A stretch of DNA of 64,000 nt, taken from assembly GCF_003614435.1 (NCBI RefSeq), contig NZ_CP025546.1:6572001-6636000 (forward strand), given 5' to 3'. Shown piece after piece: positions 44,019-52,399 of the stretch. Position numbers and translations under genes: made by a program. The notes under the pieces were generated by a model. The model did no database searches and was not told where the DNA came from. It saw nothing but the letters and a program-made list of their open reading frames with translations. The stretch is from Mycobacterium paragordonae. GTDB taxonomy: Bacteria; Actinomycetota; Actinomycetes; Mycobacteriales; Mycobacteriaceae. Each line of letters opens with the position of its first letter. Position 1 is the first letter of the stretch.

Positions 44019-46046
44019 GTGCCGCAAACGCCCTATCTGAGGATCGATCTCGACCGGGTGCGCAGCAATTTCCAGGCGCTGCGGTCGGTGTTGCCGCAAG
44101 CCGACATTCGATATGCGGTCAAGGCGAACCCCGCCGAGCCCATCCTTCGACTGCTCGCCGCCGAGGAATCGGCTTTCGACGTCGCCTCGGTGGGCGAGGT
44201 CGACGCCTGTATCGCCGCGGGTGTCGACGGTGCCCGGCTGGCCTTCGGCAACACCATCAAGAAACCGGCCGCGGTCGCGGCGGCCTACGCGCGCGGGGTG
44301 CGCGTGTTCACCTTCGACACCGAGCACGACCTGGCCGTGCTGGCCGAGCATGCGCCCGGGTCCCGGGTGGAATGCCGTATCGCTCCGGCGTTTCCGTCGT
44401 CGGTTACTCCGTTCGGTCACAAGTTCGGCTGCGCCCCCGCACACGCCGCCGAACTGCTTAACCGCGCCCGGTCGTCGGGCCTGGTCGCCGCGGGCGTCAG
44501 CTTCCACGTCGGCTCACAGCAACTCGACGCCGCCGCATGGGAACTCGGGATCGCCTCTACCGCTTCGGTGTTCGATACGGTTGACGGGCTCACCACGCTC
44601 AACGCCGGTGGCGGCTTCCCGCTCCCGTACGCCGGCGTGGCACCGGACCTCGAGGTGATCGCCGATCTCATCGCGTCGGCCCTGGGCCGGCATTTCGGCT
44701 CGCAGACACCACGGTTGGCGTTCGAGCCGGGACGCGTGGTCGTCGGGTCCGCCGGCACCATCGCCTGCGAGGTGGTGTCGGTGCGCACCGGGACCGACGG
44801 CCGGCGCTGGGTGTACCTCGACGTCGGCCGCTACAGCGGCCTCGCCGAAACCGAGAACGAGTACATCCGCTACCGCCTGCGAACCCCACGCGACGATGAT
44901 GCCGTGGCCGACGCCGTGCTGGCGGGCCCGACATGCGACGGCGATGACGTGCTGTACCAGCGCTATCCGCTGCCGGTCACGCTGCGCCCGGGCGACCAGG
45001 TCGAGATCTGCGACACCGGCGCTTACACCGGGAGTTATGCGTCGGTGCAGTTCAACGGATTCCCGCCGCTGCCAACCGTTTTCGGTCCGTGCGGGCTTGC
45101 TCGGACCATCGTCGAACCGCTGGCACCGGGACTCACCCGAAATTGGACGCTGTCCGAGGTGCTCTGTGATGTGCGCACCGGCTACCAGGAACTGGTGATC
45201 GGTCGCACCGAGCAGGGAGTGGCGCTGTTCAGCGACGGCGAACGCCAGAGCACGGAGTTCAGCCAGCTGGTCTACCACGAGGCGCTGCTGGTGCCCGCCC
45301 TGTTGCTGGCCGGCCGCGTCGAGCGGGTGCTGATCGTCGGATCCGGGGAGGGCGTGGTGAGTCAGCTCGCGGTCGCCGCCGGCGCCACCCACGTCGATCA
45401 CGTCGACATCGACCGCGACGCGGTGCGGTTGTGCGCCGAACACCTGCCCTACGGCTACTCCCCGGACGAATTGCGCAGGGCCGAAAAGGGACTCGGCCCC
45501 ATCACCATGCACTACCGGGACGGATGGGACTTCGTGGACCGGTCCACGTCGTCATACGACATCGTGATCGTGGACCTGCCCGACGAGCGCTCGGAACCCG
45601 CGCAGCACAACCGCCTGTACGAAAGTGAGTTCCTGCGGAAGTGCCGTGGAATCGGGCGCGTGGTGGTCGACCAGGCGGGCTGCCCGACGCTGTGGCGCAA
45701 TGCAACCCTGCTGTCGTCATGGCACCGATTCCGCGAAACATTCGACACCGTGGTCTATTTCGGCAGTGACGAGCACGAGTGGGCATTCCTGTCCGGTCTT
45801 TCGGATGCCGTCGCAGACCCGGTGGCCGTCATGTCCGAACGGCTGGCCGCGCTCGCCTACCAGCCACGGACCATCGACGGCGCTTCGCTGATTGCCGGTA
45901 CTGTCGCGCCAAAGACGTTGCGGGACAGGGTGTCAGCGTACGACAGTGGCACGCTTGCGGAGTCCGCGGAGCATGCCGCGTTCCATCACGAAGTGCGGAA
46001 TGTCGAAGAAGGCCATTCCGGCCACGCCCCCGGTGCCACGCGCTAG
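44019..46046 (+). CDS. Ornithine decarboxylase-aminopropyltransferase fusion
   Basis: A 675-residue two-domain enzyme. Residues about 1-370 are a fold-III PLP decarboxylase: Lys35 in YAVKANP, His163 in HVGSQ, GGGF (197-200), EPGR, the ODC-type Cys306 in GPTCDGDD, and CDTGAY...FNGF. Residues about 385-640 are a spermidine-synthase-like aminopropyltransferase: VYHEALL (Tyr419-His420-Glu421), SAM-like binding loop VGSGEG (440-445), DIDRDAV and DIVIVDLPDE (Asp519). It would make putrescine from ornithine and then spermidine, if decarboxylated AdoMet is supplied; no AdoMet decarboxylase is in the window. Exact substrates are inference. It starts with GTG, 10 bp after csp. The last 37 codons are antisense to the next gene and have odd composition. 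Such fusions occur in scattered bacteria. Confidence 0.88.
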   Translation: MPQTPYLRIDLDRVRSNFQALRSVLPQADIRYAVKANPAEPILRLLAAEESAFDVASVGEVDACIAAGVDGARLAFGNTIKKPAAVAAAYARGVRVFTFDTEHDLAVLAEHAPGSRVECRIAPAFPSSVTPFGHKFGCAPAHAAELLNRARSSGLVAAGVSFHVGSQQLDAAAWELGIASTASVFDTVDGLTTLNAGGGFPLPYAGVAPDLEVIADLIASALGRHFGSQTPRLAFEPGRVVVGSAGTIACEVVSVRTGTDGRRWVYLDVGRYSGLAETENEYIRYRLRTPRDDDAVADAVLAGPTCDGDDVLYQRYPLPVTLRPGDQVEICDTGAYTGSYASVQFNGFPPLPTVFGPCGLARTIVEPLAPGLTRNWTLSEVLCDVRTGYQELVIGRTEQGVALFSDGERQSTEFSQLVYHEALLVPALLLAGRVERVLIVGSGEGVVSQLAVAAGATHVDHVDIDRDAVRLCAEHLPYGYSPDELRRAEKGLGPITMHYRDGWDFVDRSTSSYDIVIVDLPDERSEPAQHNRLYESEFLRKCRGIGRVVVDQAGCPTLWRNATLLSSWHRFRETFDTVVYFGSDEHEWAFLSGLSDAVADPVAVMSERLAALAYQPRTIDGASLIAGTVAPKTLRDRVSAYDSGTLAESAEHAAFHHEVRNVEEGHSGHAPGATR

Positions 46047-46565
46047 CAGCCGGGTCGTGCCGTTCTGCGGTCGCAGGTAGAACGCCCAGGACGCGATGGC
46101 TTTTTCGCCGCGCTGCACCCGTTCGAAGTCCGCGCGCGACATCAACACCAGATGCGACTCGGGCTCCACCGCCGCAACCACTTGGCTCCCATTGCGGCCG
46201 TACCGGCGGGCCAGCCACACAACGTCGCCGACGTTCAACCGTTGCCACTCCGGATGGACGGTGTCGGCGTTGTGGATGCTGGTGCCAATCAGGCGTTCCA
46301 GCCAGTCGTAGCTGTAGAAGCCACCGCGGTCCTCGCCGATCTGCGCCAGCCACGGCCAAATCGCCGCCGGCGGAGCGGCCACCGTGATCCCGCGAGTGGT
46401 GCGCACCGCCCCGGGCTGGACCAGTTCGTCGCCGGGCAGTTCGGCATTGACTTCCTCATCGGTGGCGCCCCAGTTGTACATCACCGGTCGTCCCATCCAG
46501 TTGTACAAGCCCGCTATGCCGCCCGCCGCCATCAGCCCGCCCAGCAGCGGCTTCCGGTTCCCCAT
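45933..46565 (-). CDS. SRPBCC-fold (polyketide cyclase-like) protein
   Basis: A 210-residue protein with an N-terminal hydrophobic segment (residues about 7-22, [15 protein letters not shown]) that may anchor it. The body has the SRPBCC ligand-binding pattern: [32 protein letters not shown], and the end [14 protein letters not shown] typical of a family of mycobacterial proteins of unknown function. The 3' end overlaps the convergent fusion gene by 114 bp. The conserved C-terminal motif lies in the overlap, so this gene is likely the older owner of that sequence. No ligand or reaction can be assigned. Confidence 0.8.
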   Translation of the reverse strand: MGNRKPLLGGLMAAGGIAGLYNWMGRPVMYNWGATDEEVNAELPGDELVQPGAVRTTRGITVAAPPAAIWPWLAQIGEDRGGFYSYDWLERLIGTSIHNADTVHPEWQRLNVGDVVWLARRYGRNGSQVVAAVEPESHLVLMSRADFERVQRGEKAIASWAFYLRPQNGTTRLLARGTGGVAGMAFFDIPHFVMERGMLRGLRKRATVVR

Positions 46566-46612
46566 GGATGCTGAGGCTAGTTACAGCAGCCGCCGCCGGG
46601 CAGAGGCTTAAG

Positions 46613-47629
46613 TCATCGGCGCCGGCTGGGCGGATGCCCGTTCCAGCGGATGTGGGCGCGGGTGAAGGCGGCCGTCTCGGAGTAGCCGAGCCGCTGTGCG
46701 GTCTCCTCGACGGTGAGTCCGGACTTCAACAGCTCGCCGGCCAGTGCGGCGCGCACCTCGTCGAGCAGCGCGCGATAGCTGGTGCCCTCGCCGGCCAGCC
46801 GGCGGTGCAGGGTGCGCTCGGTGATGCACAGCTCTTTGGCGACCGTCGCCATCGACGGAATCGCCGCGGAATCCTGGATCAGCCTGGTCCGGACGGTCGC
46901 CGAGAAGCCCCGCCGGGTGCGTCGCCGGTTCAGCAGCTCCTCGCACTGGCGGATGCAGATCGCCGCCGTCTGCGGGTCGGCCGCGGGCATGGGCCGGCTG
47001 ACCAGGTCGGCCGGGATGACCAGTGCATTTTGCGAGGTGTATTCGACGTGGACCGTCACACCGCCCAGTTCGACTGTCTGCGTTGGCAATTGCATATCCG
47101 CAAGTTCCATCCGCAGCGTGACGCCCGGGTGGTTGGCGCCCAGCAGCAATGGCAACAACCGCAGCATGATCGCGAAATCGCGTTCCATCACGAATCTCCG
47201 GACATCGCGCGGGATCCGGTTGTCGCGGAATTCGATCACGGCTTCGCTGCTGGTGACCTCCGCGACCAGGCTCAAGTAGGTATCGGTCAGAGCGGCGTAG
47301 CGGCAGGCGACGTCGATGGCGTCACCAAAGGTGGGGCTGGCCATCAACGCGTAGCCGAAGATGCCGGTGTCGGCGAGGTTGTACTGCATGCCGGTCTCCA
47401 TGCCGAGCCCGGCCTGGTCGCCGAGTCGGCCGATCACGTTGCGGATCATGGTCAGCTCTTGACTGGCGTAGACCTCCGTCGCCGGATCGGCCAGGTCGTC
47501 GTACGTCAGGCCCGTTCCGGTCAGGCACGTGGCGGGGTCAAGCCCGTGCCGACGTCCGGTCTCCAGCAGGTGCCGGCCCGTGGCCGACGACAACGCCACG
47601 TCCCAGATGGGAGAGGCAGCACCGGGCAT
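46613..47629 (-). CDS. AraC-family transcription regulator
   Basis: A 338-residue regulator with an N-terminal sensor of the arabinose-binding-like (OruR/ArgR-like) type (residues about 20-200) and a C-terminal double helix-turn-helix: MATVAKELCITERTLHRRL and VEETAQRLGYSETAAFTRAHIRWNG. This is the usual arrangement of AraC activators such as Rv3833 and related proteins in mycobacteria. It is divergent from a P450 gene with 72 bp between starts, so it probably controls that gene and itself. The inducer is unknown. Confidence 0.88.
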   Translation of the reverse strand: MPGAASPIWDVALSSATGRHLLETGRRHGLDPATCLTGTGLTYDDLADPATEVYASQELTMIRNVIGRLGDQAGLGMETGMQYNLADTGIFGYALMASPTFGDAIDVACRYAALTDTYLSLVAEVTSSEAVIEFRDNRIPRDVRRFVMERDFAIMLRLLPLLLGANHPGVTLRMELADMQLPTQTVELGGVTVHVEYTSQNALVIPADLVSRPMPAADPQTAAICIRQCEELLNRRRTRRGFSATVRTRLIQDSAAIPSMATVAKELCITERTLHRRLAGEGTSYRALLDEVRAALAGELLKSGLTVEETAQRLGYSETAAFTRAHIRWNGHPPSRRR

Positions 47630-47688
47630 TGTCCGAAAATATCAAATCTGTGTCTGAAACGACCATTCTCGCGACGTCGTCCGCGGCC

Positions 47689-47694
47689 TAGCGT
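47689..47694 (+). promoter_or_regulatory. Putative -10 element for the P450 gene
   Basis: TAGCGT fits TANNNT and ends 7 bases before the P450 GTG, consistent with a leaderless transcript from the short AraC/P450 divergent region. Confidence 0.35.
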
Positions 47695-47701
47695 CATCGG
47701 A

Positions 47702-49015
47702 GTGACGACTGATCTGCTCAGGCCGCCGCCCCGGGCGCTCGCCTCGGCGGCACGCCGCTCGGTCACCGACCTCTGGCGGCCGGTGGCCGTCGGCGGTTAC
47801 CGCGACCTGCGCCGCCCGCATCCGCACACCGCGCCGGCGTCGGTGCCGCGTACGACGTTCGACCCCACGCTCATCCGCAACATCGCCGACCCGTATCCCG
47901 ACTATCGACGGATTCGGGAACACCCCGTGGTGATCAACGAACGTCTCGGCGTCTGGATGGTCGGCCGCTACGACGATGTCCACTCCGCCGTCCGCGACAA
48001 CGCCACCTTCACCTCGCGCGACGGCATCACCCTGCGGTCGTTCGTGGCGAACATGGTGGTCTTCACCGACCCGCCGGATCACACTCGGCTGCGCCATATC
48101 GTGGCGCCACTGTTCACCAAGCGCGCCGTCCAGGAGTGGACGACGGACATCCGCGCGCTGGCCGACGAGGCGGTCACCGGGCTCAAGCGCGGCGACGTCG
48201 TCGATCTCGTTCCGGCGCTGACCATCCCGATGCCCATCAACGTCATCGCCAACATCCTGGGTATTCCGCGGGAACAATGGCCGGGGTTCCGGGCGGTGTC
48301 GGAGAAGTTCGCGCAGATATTCGCCCCGCGGTCGCTGCCGCAGATCGTGCGCATGATGGGCTCGGCGATGCAGGCCTACCTGCGGCTGCGTAGTTTCTCC
48401 GACGCCGAAATGCGCACGCGTGCAACGCAACCCGCCGACGACCTACTGACGCGCCTGCAGGCGGCCGTGGCCGTCGGGGAACTTTCCGACAACGAGGCGT
48501 TCCTCTATGTGCTCGTCCTGCTGGTGGCCGGAAACGAGACGACCACGAACCTGCTCGGGATGCTGCTCATCAGGCTCGCCGAGGATCCCGAGTTGTTCGC
48601 CGAACTGAAGGCGGACCGCAGCCGCCTGTATGCCGCGGTCGAAGAGACGGCGCGGTGGGGTTCGCCGGTGCAGTGGGTAACCCGGACGGCTACCGCCGAC
48701 TACGAGATCGGCGACACGGTAATCCCCAAGGGCGCAAGGGCTTTGCTCTTCTACGGAGCGGCCAACCGGGATCCCGCCAAATTCGGCGACCCGGACCGCT
48801 TCGACATCCGGCGCAACACCACCGGACACCTGGCGTTCGGGCACGGACTGCACTTCTGCCTGGGAGCTCATCTGGCCCGGCTCGAAGCGGCCACGGCCAT
48901 CGATTGCCTGCTGGACGAATTGGACGGGCTGGAACTGGCCGGGCCGGTCAGGTGGAGCATCACGCCGTCGCTGCGCGGTCCGGTATCGGTGCCGGTGCGG
49001 CTGACTTGCCGCTGA
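47702..49015 (+). CDS. Cytochrome P450
   Basis: A 437-residue soluble bacterial P450. The I-helix oxygen-binding motif is AGNETTT, the ExxR motif is EETAR, and the heme loop is FGHGLHFCLGAHLAR with the proximal Cys. It needs a ferredoxin and reductase, neither of which is next to it. The start is GTG at 47702; the frame is open for a long way upstream, but that stretch is opposite the AraC gene and not coding. The substrate is unknown. The divergent AraC gene suggests that it is induced by a small molecule, perhaps a lipid or steroid. It lies in the accessory part of the window between csp and the Rv3813c counterpart. Confidence 0.9.
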   Translation: MTTDLLRPPPRALASAARRSVTDLWRPVAVGGYRDLRRPHPHTAPASVPRTTFDPTLIRNIADPYPDYRRIREHPVVINERLGVWMVGRYDDVHSAVRDNATFTSRDGITLRSFVANMVVFTDPPDHTRLRHIVAPLFTKRAVQEWTTDIRALADEAVTGLKRGDVVDLVPALTIPMPINVIANILGIPREQWPGFRAVSEKFAQIFAPRSLPQIVRMMGSAMQAYLRLRSFSDAEMRTRATQPADDLLTRLQAAVAVGELSDNEAFLYVLVLLVAGNETTTNLLGMLLIRLAEDPELFAELKADRSRLYAAVEETARWGSPVQWVTRTATADYEIGDTVIPKGARALLFYGAANRDPAKFGDPDRFDIRRNTTGHLAFGHGLHFCLGAHLARLEAATAIDCLLDELDGLELAGPVRWSITPSLRGPVSVPVRLTCR

Positions 49016-49095
49016 GTTCGGCGAATCTCCGGCGCTCGCGCTCCACCTGGGATTACGCTCGAATCGGCGGGGAAGTCGTTCGAGGGGATTCGGCA

Positions 49096-50592
49096 GTGTC
49101 GTACTTGGCCACAACGTCGTATTTGGTCACGATGCCAGATTGGGTCACGGCTGCCGCCGAGGATCTGGCGAGTATCGGTTCGTCCATGCAGCAGGCGACG
49201 ACGGCCGCATCGGCCCCCACCACCGGCATCGCGGCTGCCGCCGCAGACGAGGTGTCGGCCGCGGTCGCGGGGATGTTCGGCAGCTTCGGTCAGGAGTTTC
49301 AGGCCGTCAGCGCCCAGGTGTCCTCGTATCACGCCGACTTCGTGCGCCTGCTGAACAGCGGCGCAGCGGCGTACGCGAGTGCCGAAATCGCCAATGCTGG
49401 AACGGTTCTCGCGAGCGCTGCGACGACGGTTCCGGGTGGCGCTTACGGACAGCTCATCACCAACACGGCCACCAACCTGCAAGCCCTCGGCAGCGCCTGG
49501 GCCGCGAACCCGTTGCCGTTCTTCCGCCAGTTCCTGGCCAACCAAGTGGGCTACGCACAGCAGATTGCCACTGCTATCGCGAACATCCCGGCCAACTTGC
49601 CGAACCTGCCGGCGGCGATCGAAGCGGCTATCCAGCAGCTCGCCACCTTCAACCCCGCCGCCTTTGCGCAGCAGTTCATCACAACCCAAATCGGCTTCGC
49701 CCAGACGTTTGTGACGTCCGCGGTGAACGGGATCAACGGGTTGGTCACCGGGCTGCCGCAGTTCATATCGGGGGTTCAACAGGCCGCCCAAACGTTGATG
49801 ACGGGCAACTACACGGGCGCGGTCGCCGAGTTCGGCAGAGCGACGCTGGGCCTGCTGGTCACCGGAGTCAATCCCGGACCGGTGACCATCAACGTGGATA
49901 TTCCAACCCTGTCTGTGACCGCCACCGTGAGTCCGACGCTGCTCGGTCCGCTGGGAGATTTCTTCACGATCATGAACATCCCCGGACAAGAGTCGCAATA
50001 TTTCACCAATTTGATACCGCCGTCCATTCCGCGCCAAATGGCGCAGAACTTCACCAATGTGCTTAACACGCTTACGGTTCCGAGCATCCGGGCGCAGGCC
50101 GACCTGCATCTCACTACACAGACTGGATCACTCCAAGCCTTCTTCGGGCTGCCGCTGGTGGCTACCTATGCCGCCGCCGGCGCTCCGCTGGCGACCCTGA
50201 ATGCGATTGCGGCCAGCGCCGAGACGTTCGGGCAGCAGATCGGGGCCGGGAACTACTTCGGGGCGGCCGGCACGCTGTTCGATGCGCCGGCAGTCGCGTT
50301 GAACGGATTCCTCAACGGCAATCTCCCGATCGACACGACGATCAATGTGCCGACGGGTCTGGACCCGAACTTCCTTCCCACCAACGTCGCCATCGTTCTG
50401 CACCTGCCCTCCGACGGGCTCCTGGTTCCTCCCCATCCGGCCACCGCGACCATCAACGTGCCCCAGTCGGTTCTGACGCCGGCAATCTCATTACCGGTGA
50501 CAATCTTCGGGACTCCGTTCTCGGGACTGATCCCCTTGCTGGTGAACTACACCCCCCAGCAACTCGCCCTGGCGATCAGACCCGCGGCCTAG
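49096..50592 (+). CDS. PE-family protein without PGRS repeats
   Basis: A 498-residue PE protein. The PE domain (residues about 8-105) includes MPDWVTAAAEDLASIGS and the ESX secretion signal YxxxE (Tyr93-Ala-Ser-Ala-Glu97). The C-terminal part is Ala/Asn/Phe-rich with motifs such as NPLPFFRQFLANQ and TLMTGNYTGAVAEFGRA. It lacks the Gly-Gly-Ala repeats of PE_PGRS proteins. GTG at 49096 follows a GAGGGG site. The first codons carry an in-frame near duplication (SYLATT-SYLVTM), so the ancestral start may have been inside it. In M. tuberculosis PE_PGRS62 lies in the same interval after csp. Function is unknown; secretion by an ESX system is expected. Confidence 0.85.
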   Translation: MSYLATTSYLVTMPDWVTAAAEDLASIGSSMQQATTAASAPTTGIAAAAADEVSAAVAGMFGSFGQEFQAVSAQVSSYHADFVRLLNSGAAAYASAEIANAGTVLASAATTVPGGAYGQLITNTATNLQALGSAWAANPLPFFRQFLANQVGYAQQIATAIANIPANLPNLPAAIEAAIQQLATFNPAAFAQQFITTQIGFAQTFVTSAVNGINGLVTGLPQFISGVQQAAQTLMTGNYTGAVAEFGRATLGLLVTGVNPGPVTINVDIPTLSVTATVSPTLLGPLGDFFTIMNIPGQESQYFTNLIPPSIPRQMAQNFTNVLNTLTVPSIRAQADLHLTTQTGSLQAFFGLPLVATYAAAGAPLATLNAIAASAETFGQQIGAGNYFGAAGTLFDAPAVALNGFLNGNLPIDTTINVPTGLDPNFLPTNVAIVLHLPSDGLLVPPHPATATINVPQSVLTPAISLPVTIFGTPFSGLIPLLVNYTPQQLALAIRPAA

Positions 50593-50632
50593 CTCCCCGC
50601 GCTCACCGCCAGCCGGGGCATGACACCCGCTA

Positions 50633-50662
50633 GAACGTGCTATCACCGGCGATATCACGTTC
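50633..50662. terminator. Hairpin between convergent PE and DUF350 genes
   Basis: GAACGTGCTATC and GATATCACGTTC form a 12-bp stem with one mismatch and a 6-base loop, 41 bp past the PE stop. It could act for either strand. Confidence 0.6.
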
Positions 50663-50718
50663 GTCAGGCACGTGCGCCTCGACTTTCAGGGGCGAAAGTG
50701 ACTGCTGTGACTGGCCAT

Positions 50719-50737
50719 CGGTGCCGGTGCGGCACCG
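50719..50737 (-). terminator. Short hairpin after the DUF350 gene
   Basis: CGGTGCC and GGCACCG form a perfect 7-bp stem with a 5-base loop, 10 bp past the DUF350 stop on the minus strand. Confidence 0.45.
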
Positions 50738-50746
50738 GGGCCCCCC

Positions 50747-51205
50747 TCAGAGAATCGCGACCGACACCACGATCCCGAGCGCGAACTGCGCCGCAGCCAC
50801 CATCAAAGCGTCGTAGCTGAATTCGTCCGAGTGGAACAACGTGTCCATGTCGATGCCGATCACCACGGTCGCGACCCGCATCATCACCACCTGCGAGGCG
50901 ATACCGACCAAGCCGAAGACCGCCGACGCCAGCAGCCCCTCCCGCAAGTTGCCCGACGACGAGTAAATCGCAATGACCACAATGAAAGCCATGCTGACCA
51001 TGCCGGCCGCGGCCACCAGGATGGCGTTCGGCTTGCCCGCGTTGACCATCTTGCGCAGTGGGCCCGGCGTGGTCAGATCAATGGCGTAGAAGCCGACGAT
51101 CATCAGCACGAGACCGAGGATCGAGTAGAGCACGATGGCGCCGGCGCCTCGTCCCAACCAGCTCCAGTAATCCGAATGCGGCAGCGCAACAATCGTCGTC
51201 GTCAT
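50747..51205 (-). CDS. DUF350 membrane protein (YjfL-like)
   Basis: A 152-residue protein with four hydrophobic segments (about residues 22-42, 62-82, 90-110 and 132-152) in the two-unit pattern of DUF350. Conserved features are GFYAIDLTTPG and the charged/Asn linker LRKMVNAGKPNAI. DUF350 genes are frequently next to glutathionylspermidine-synthase-like ligases, as in the E. coli yjfL-yjfM-yjfC set, and that arrangement is seen here. The molecular role is unknown. It is the last gene of the minus-strand cassette, 27 bp after the ligase gene. Confidence 0.82.
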   Translation of the reverse strand: MTTTIVALPHSDYWSWLGRGAGAIVLYSILGLVLMIVGFYAIDLTTPGPLRKMVNAGKPNAILVAAAGMVSMAFIVVIAIYSSSGNLREGLLASAVFGLVGIASQVVMMRVATVVIGIDMDTLFHSDEFSYDALMVAAAQFALGIVVSVAIL

Positions 51206-51232
51206 CGAAGATCAGCTCCGTTCATAGCAGTT

Positions 51233-52399
51233 TCATCTCAATGGAATTCGGTGTGGAACGAACGCCGCGCCATCATCGGTGATGAGCCCGGCAGTCTCGC
51301 GGATGCCCAGACCCGCAGCGGTGTCGCCGACCACCCAGGCCCCCAAAGCCGGTCGCATGCCGTCGAATTCAGGCAACGGGTCCAACAACTGATAGACGAA
51401 TCCCTCTTCGCCGTAGAAGCCACCCGTGGCGGTCTCCATGCCGGCGCCGACGACGGTCACGTTCGCGCCTTCGCGTCCGAGCTTCGGCTTGCGCACATAC
51501 TCGGTGAGTTCGTGCGGGTCGTCGAGATAAGCGGGCAACAAATTCGGGTGCCCCGGATACATCTCCCACAGCACGGCCAGGATCGACTTGTTGGATAGCA
51601 ACGTCTTCCACAACGGTTCGATCCACATGGTCTGCGGAAGCGTCTGCACCACATACTTACCGAACTGATCGTCGAGCACCCACTCCCACGGGTGCAACTT
51701 GAAAATGGCCTGAATCGGGTCTTCTTCCAGGTCGACGAATCGCTCCAGCGCGGAGTCCCAGCCGACGTCCTCGATCAACAGCCCGACGGTCTGAAAACCG
51801 GCCTCGGCCGCGGTCTCCTGCAGATAGGTGGTCGTGATCTGGTCCTCGCCGGTGGCCTCCACACCGGACCAGGAAAAGTGTAGTTCGTTGCTGGGCAACA
51901 GATCCCGGACCACGCCCCAGCGTTCGACCAGCTGTTCGTGCAACGAGTTCCACTGATCGTCGTTGGGGAACTTGTCTTTCAGCCAATACCATTGCAGGAT
52001 CGCGGCTTCCAACAGCGTGGTGGGCGTATCGGCGTTGTATTCCAGCAACACCGCGGGGCGCCGGCCGTCATAACGCAGGTCGAAGCGGCCGTAGACGTGT
52101 GGATCCGAGCGACGCCACGATTCGGCGACATGTGGCCAAACCCATTCCGGCAGACCGAAATCCGCGTACCGCTCCATCAGGACCACTTGCTCGACGGCAT
52201 TCAGGCACATCGAGTGCAGCAGCTCGACGTCGGCTTCCAACGCCAGGATCTCGTCCATCTCGAACTCGTAATAGACCGACTCGTCCCAGTACGGCCGGTC
52301 GGCGCCGCGGGCGTCGCGTGCCGGTGTCCCGTAAACGAGCCCCTGTGATTCGACGATCGACTGCCAGTTCGGCCGCGGCTGAGACCTGGCGCGTTTCAC
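51233..52399 (-). CDS. Glutathionylspermidine synthase-like ATP-grasp ligase (YgiC/YjfC type)
   Basis: A 388-residue C-N ligase of the GSP-synthase family, similar in length to E. coli YgiC/YjfC (about 386) and lacking the amidase half of true GspSA. Motifs include the Asp/Asn/Thr-rich LLEYNADTPTTLLEAA, KLHPWEWVLDDQFG, WKTLLSNKSILAVLWEMYPGHPNLLPA, and RKPKLGREGANV, which fit the ATP-grasp site of the family. It would use ATP to form an amide between a carboxylate and an amine such as a polyamine. Mycobacteria lack glutathione, so the true acceptor is unknown. The GTG start overlaps the stop of the upstream YgiB-like gene by 3 bases (GTGA). The polyamine-making fusion enzyme about 5 kb away may supply its amine. 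Confidence 0.87.
   Translation of the reverse strand: MKRARSQPRPNWQSIVESQGLVYGTPARDARGADRPYWDESVYYEFEMDEILALEADVELLHSMCLNAVEQVVLMERYADFGLPEWVWPHVAESWRRSDPHVYGRFDLRYDGRRPAVLLEYNADTPTTLLEAAILQWYWLKDKFPNDDQWNSLHEQLVERWGVVRDLLPSNELHFSWSGVEATGEDQITTTYLQETAAEAGFQTVGLLIEDVGWDSALERFVDLEEDPIQAIFKLHPWEWVLDDQFGKYVVQTLPQTMWIEPLWKTLLSNKSILAVLWEMYPGHPNLLPAYLDDPHELTEYVRKPKLGREGANVTVVGAGMETATGGFYGEEGFVYQLLDPLPEFDGMRPALGAWVVGDTAAGLGIRETAGLITDDGAAFVPHRIPLR

Noticed and set aside
42231..44507. 758-codon minus-strand frame opposite csp and the fusion gene
   Set aside because: Low-complexity shadow across two well-supported plus-strand genes.
46568..47701. Upstream extension of the P450 frame
   Set aside because: The extension is opposite the AraC gene and has no P450-like sequence; the GTG at 47702 starts a normal-length P450.
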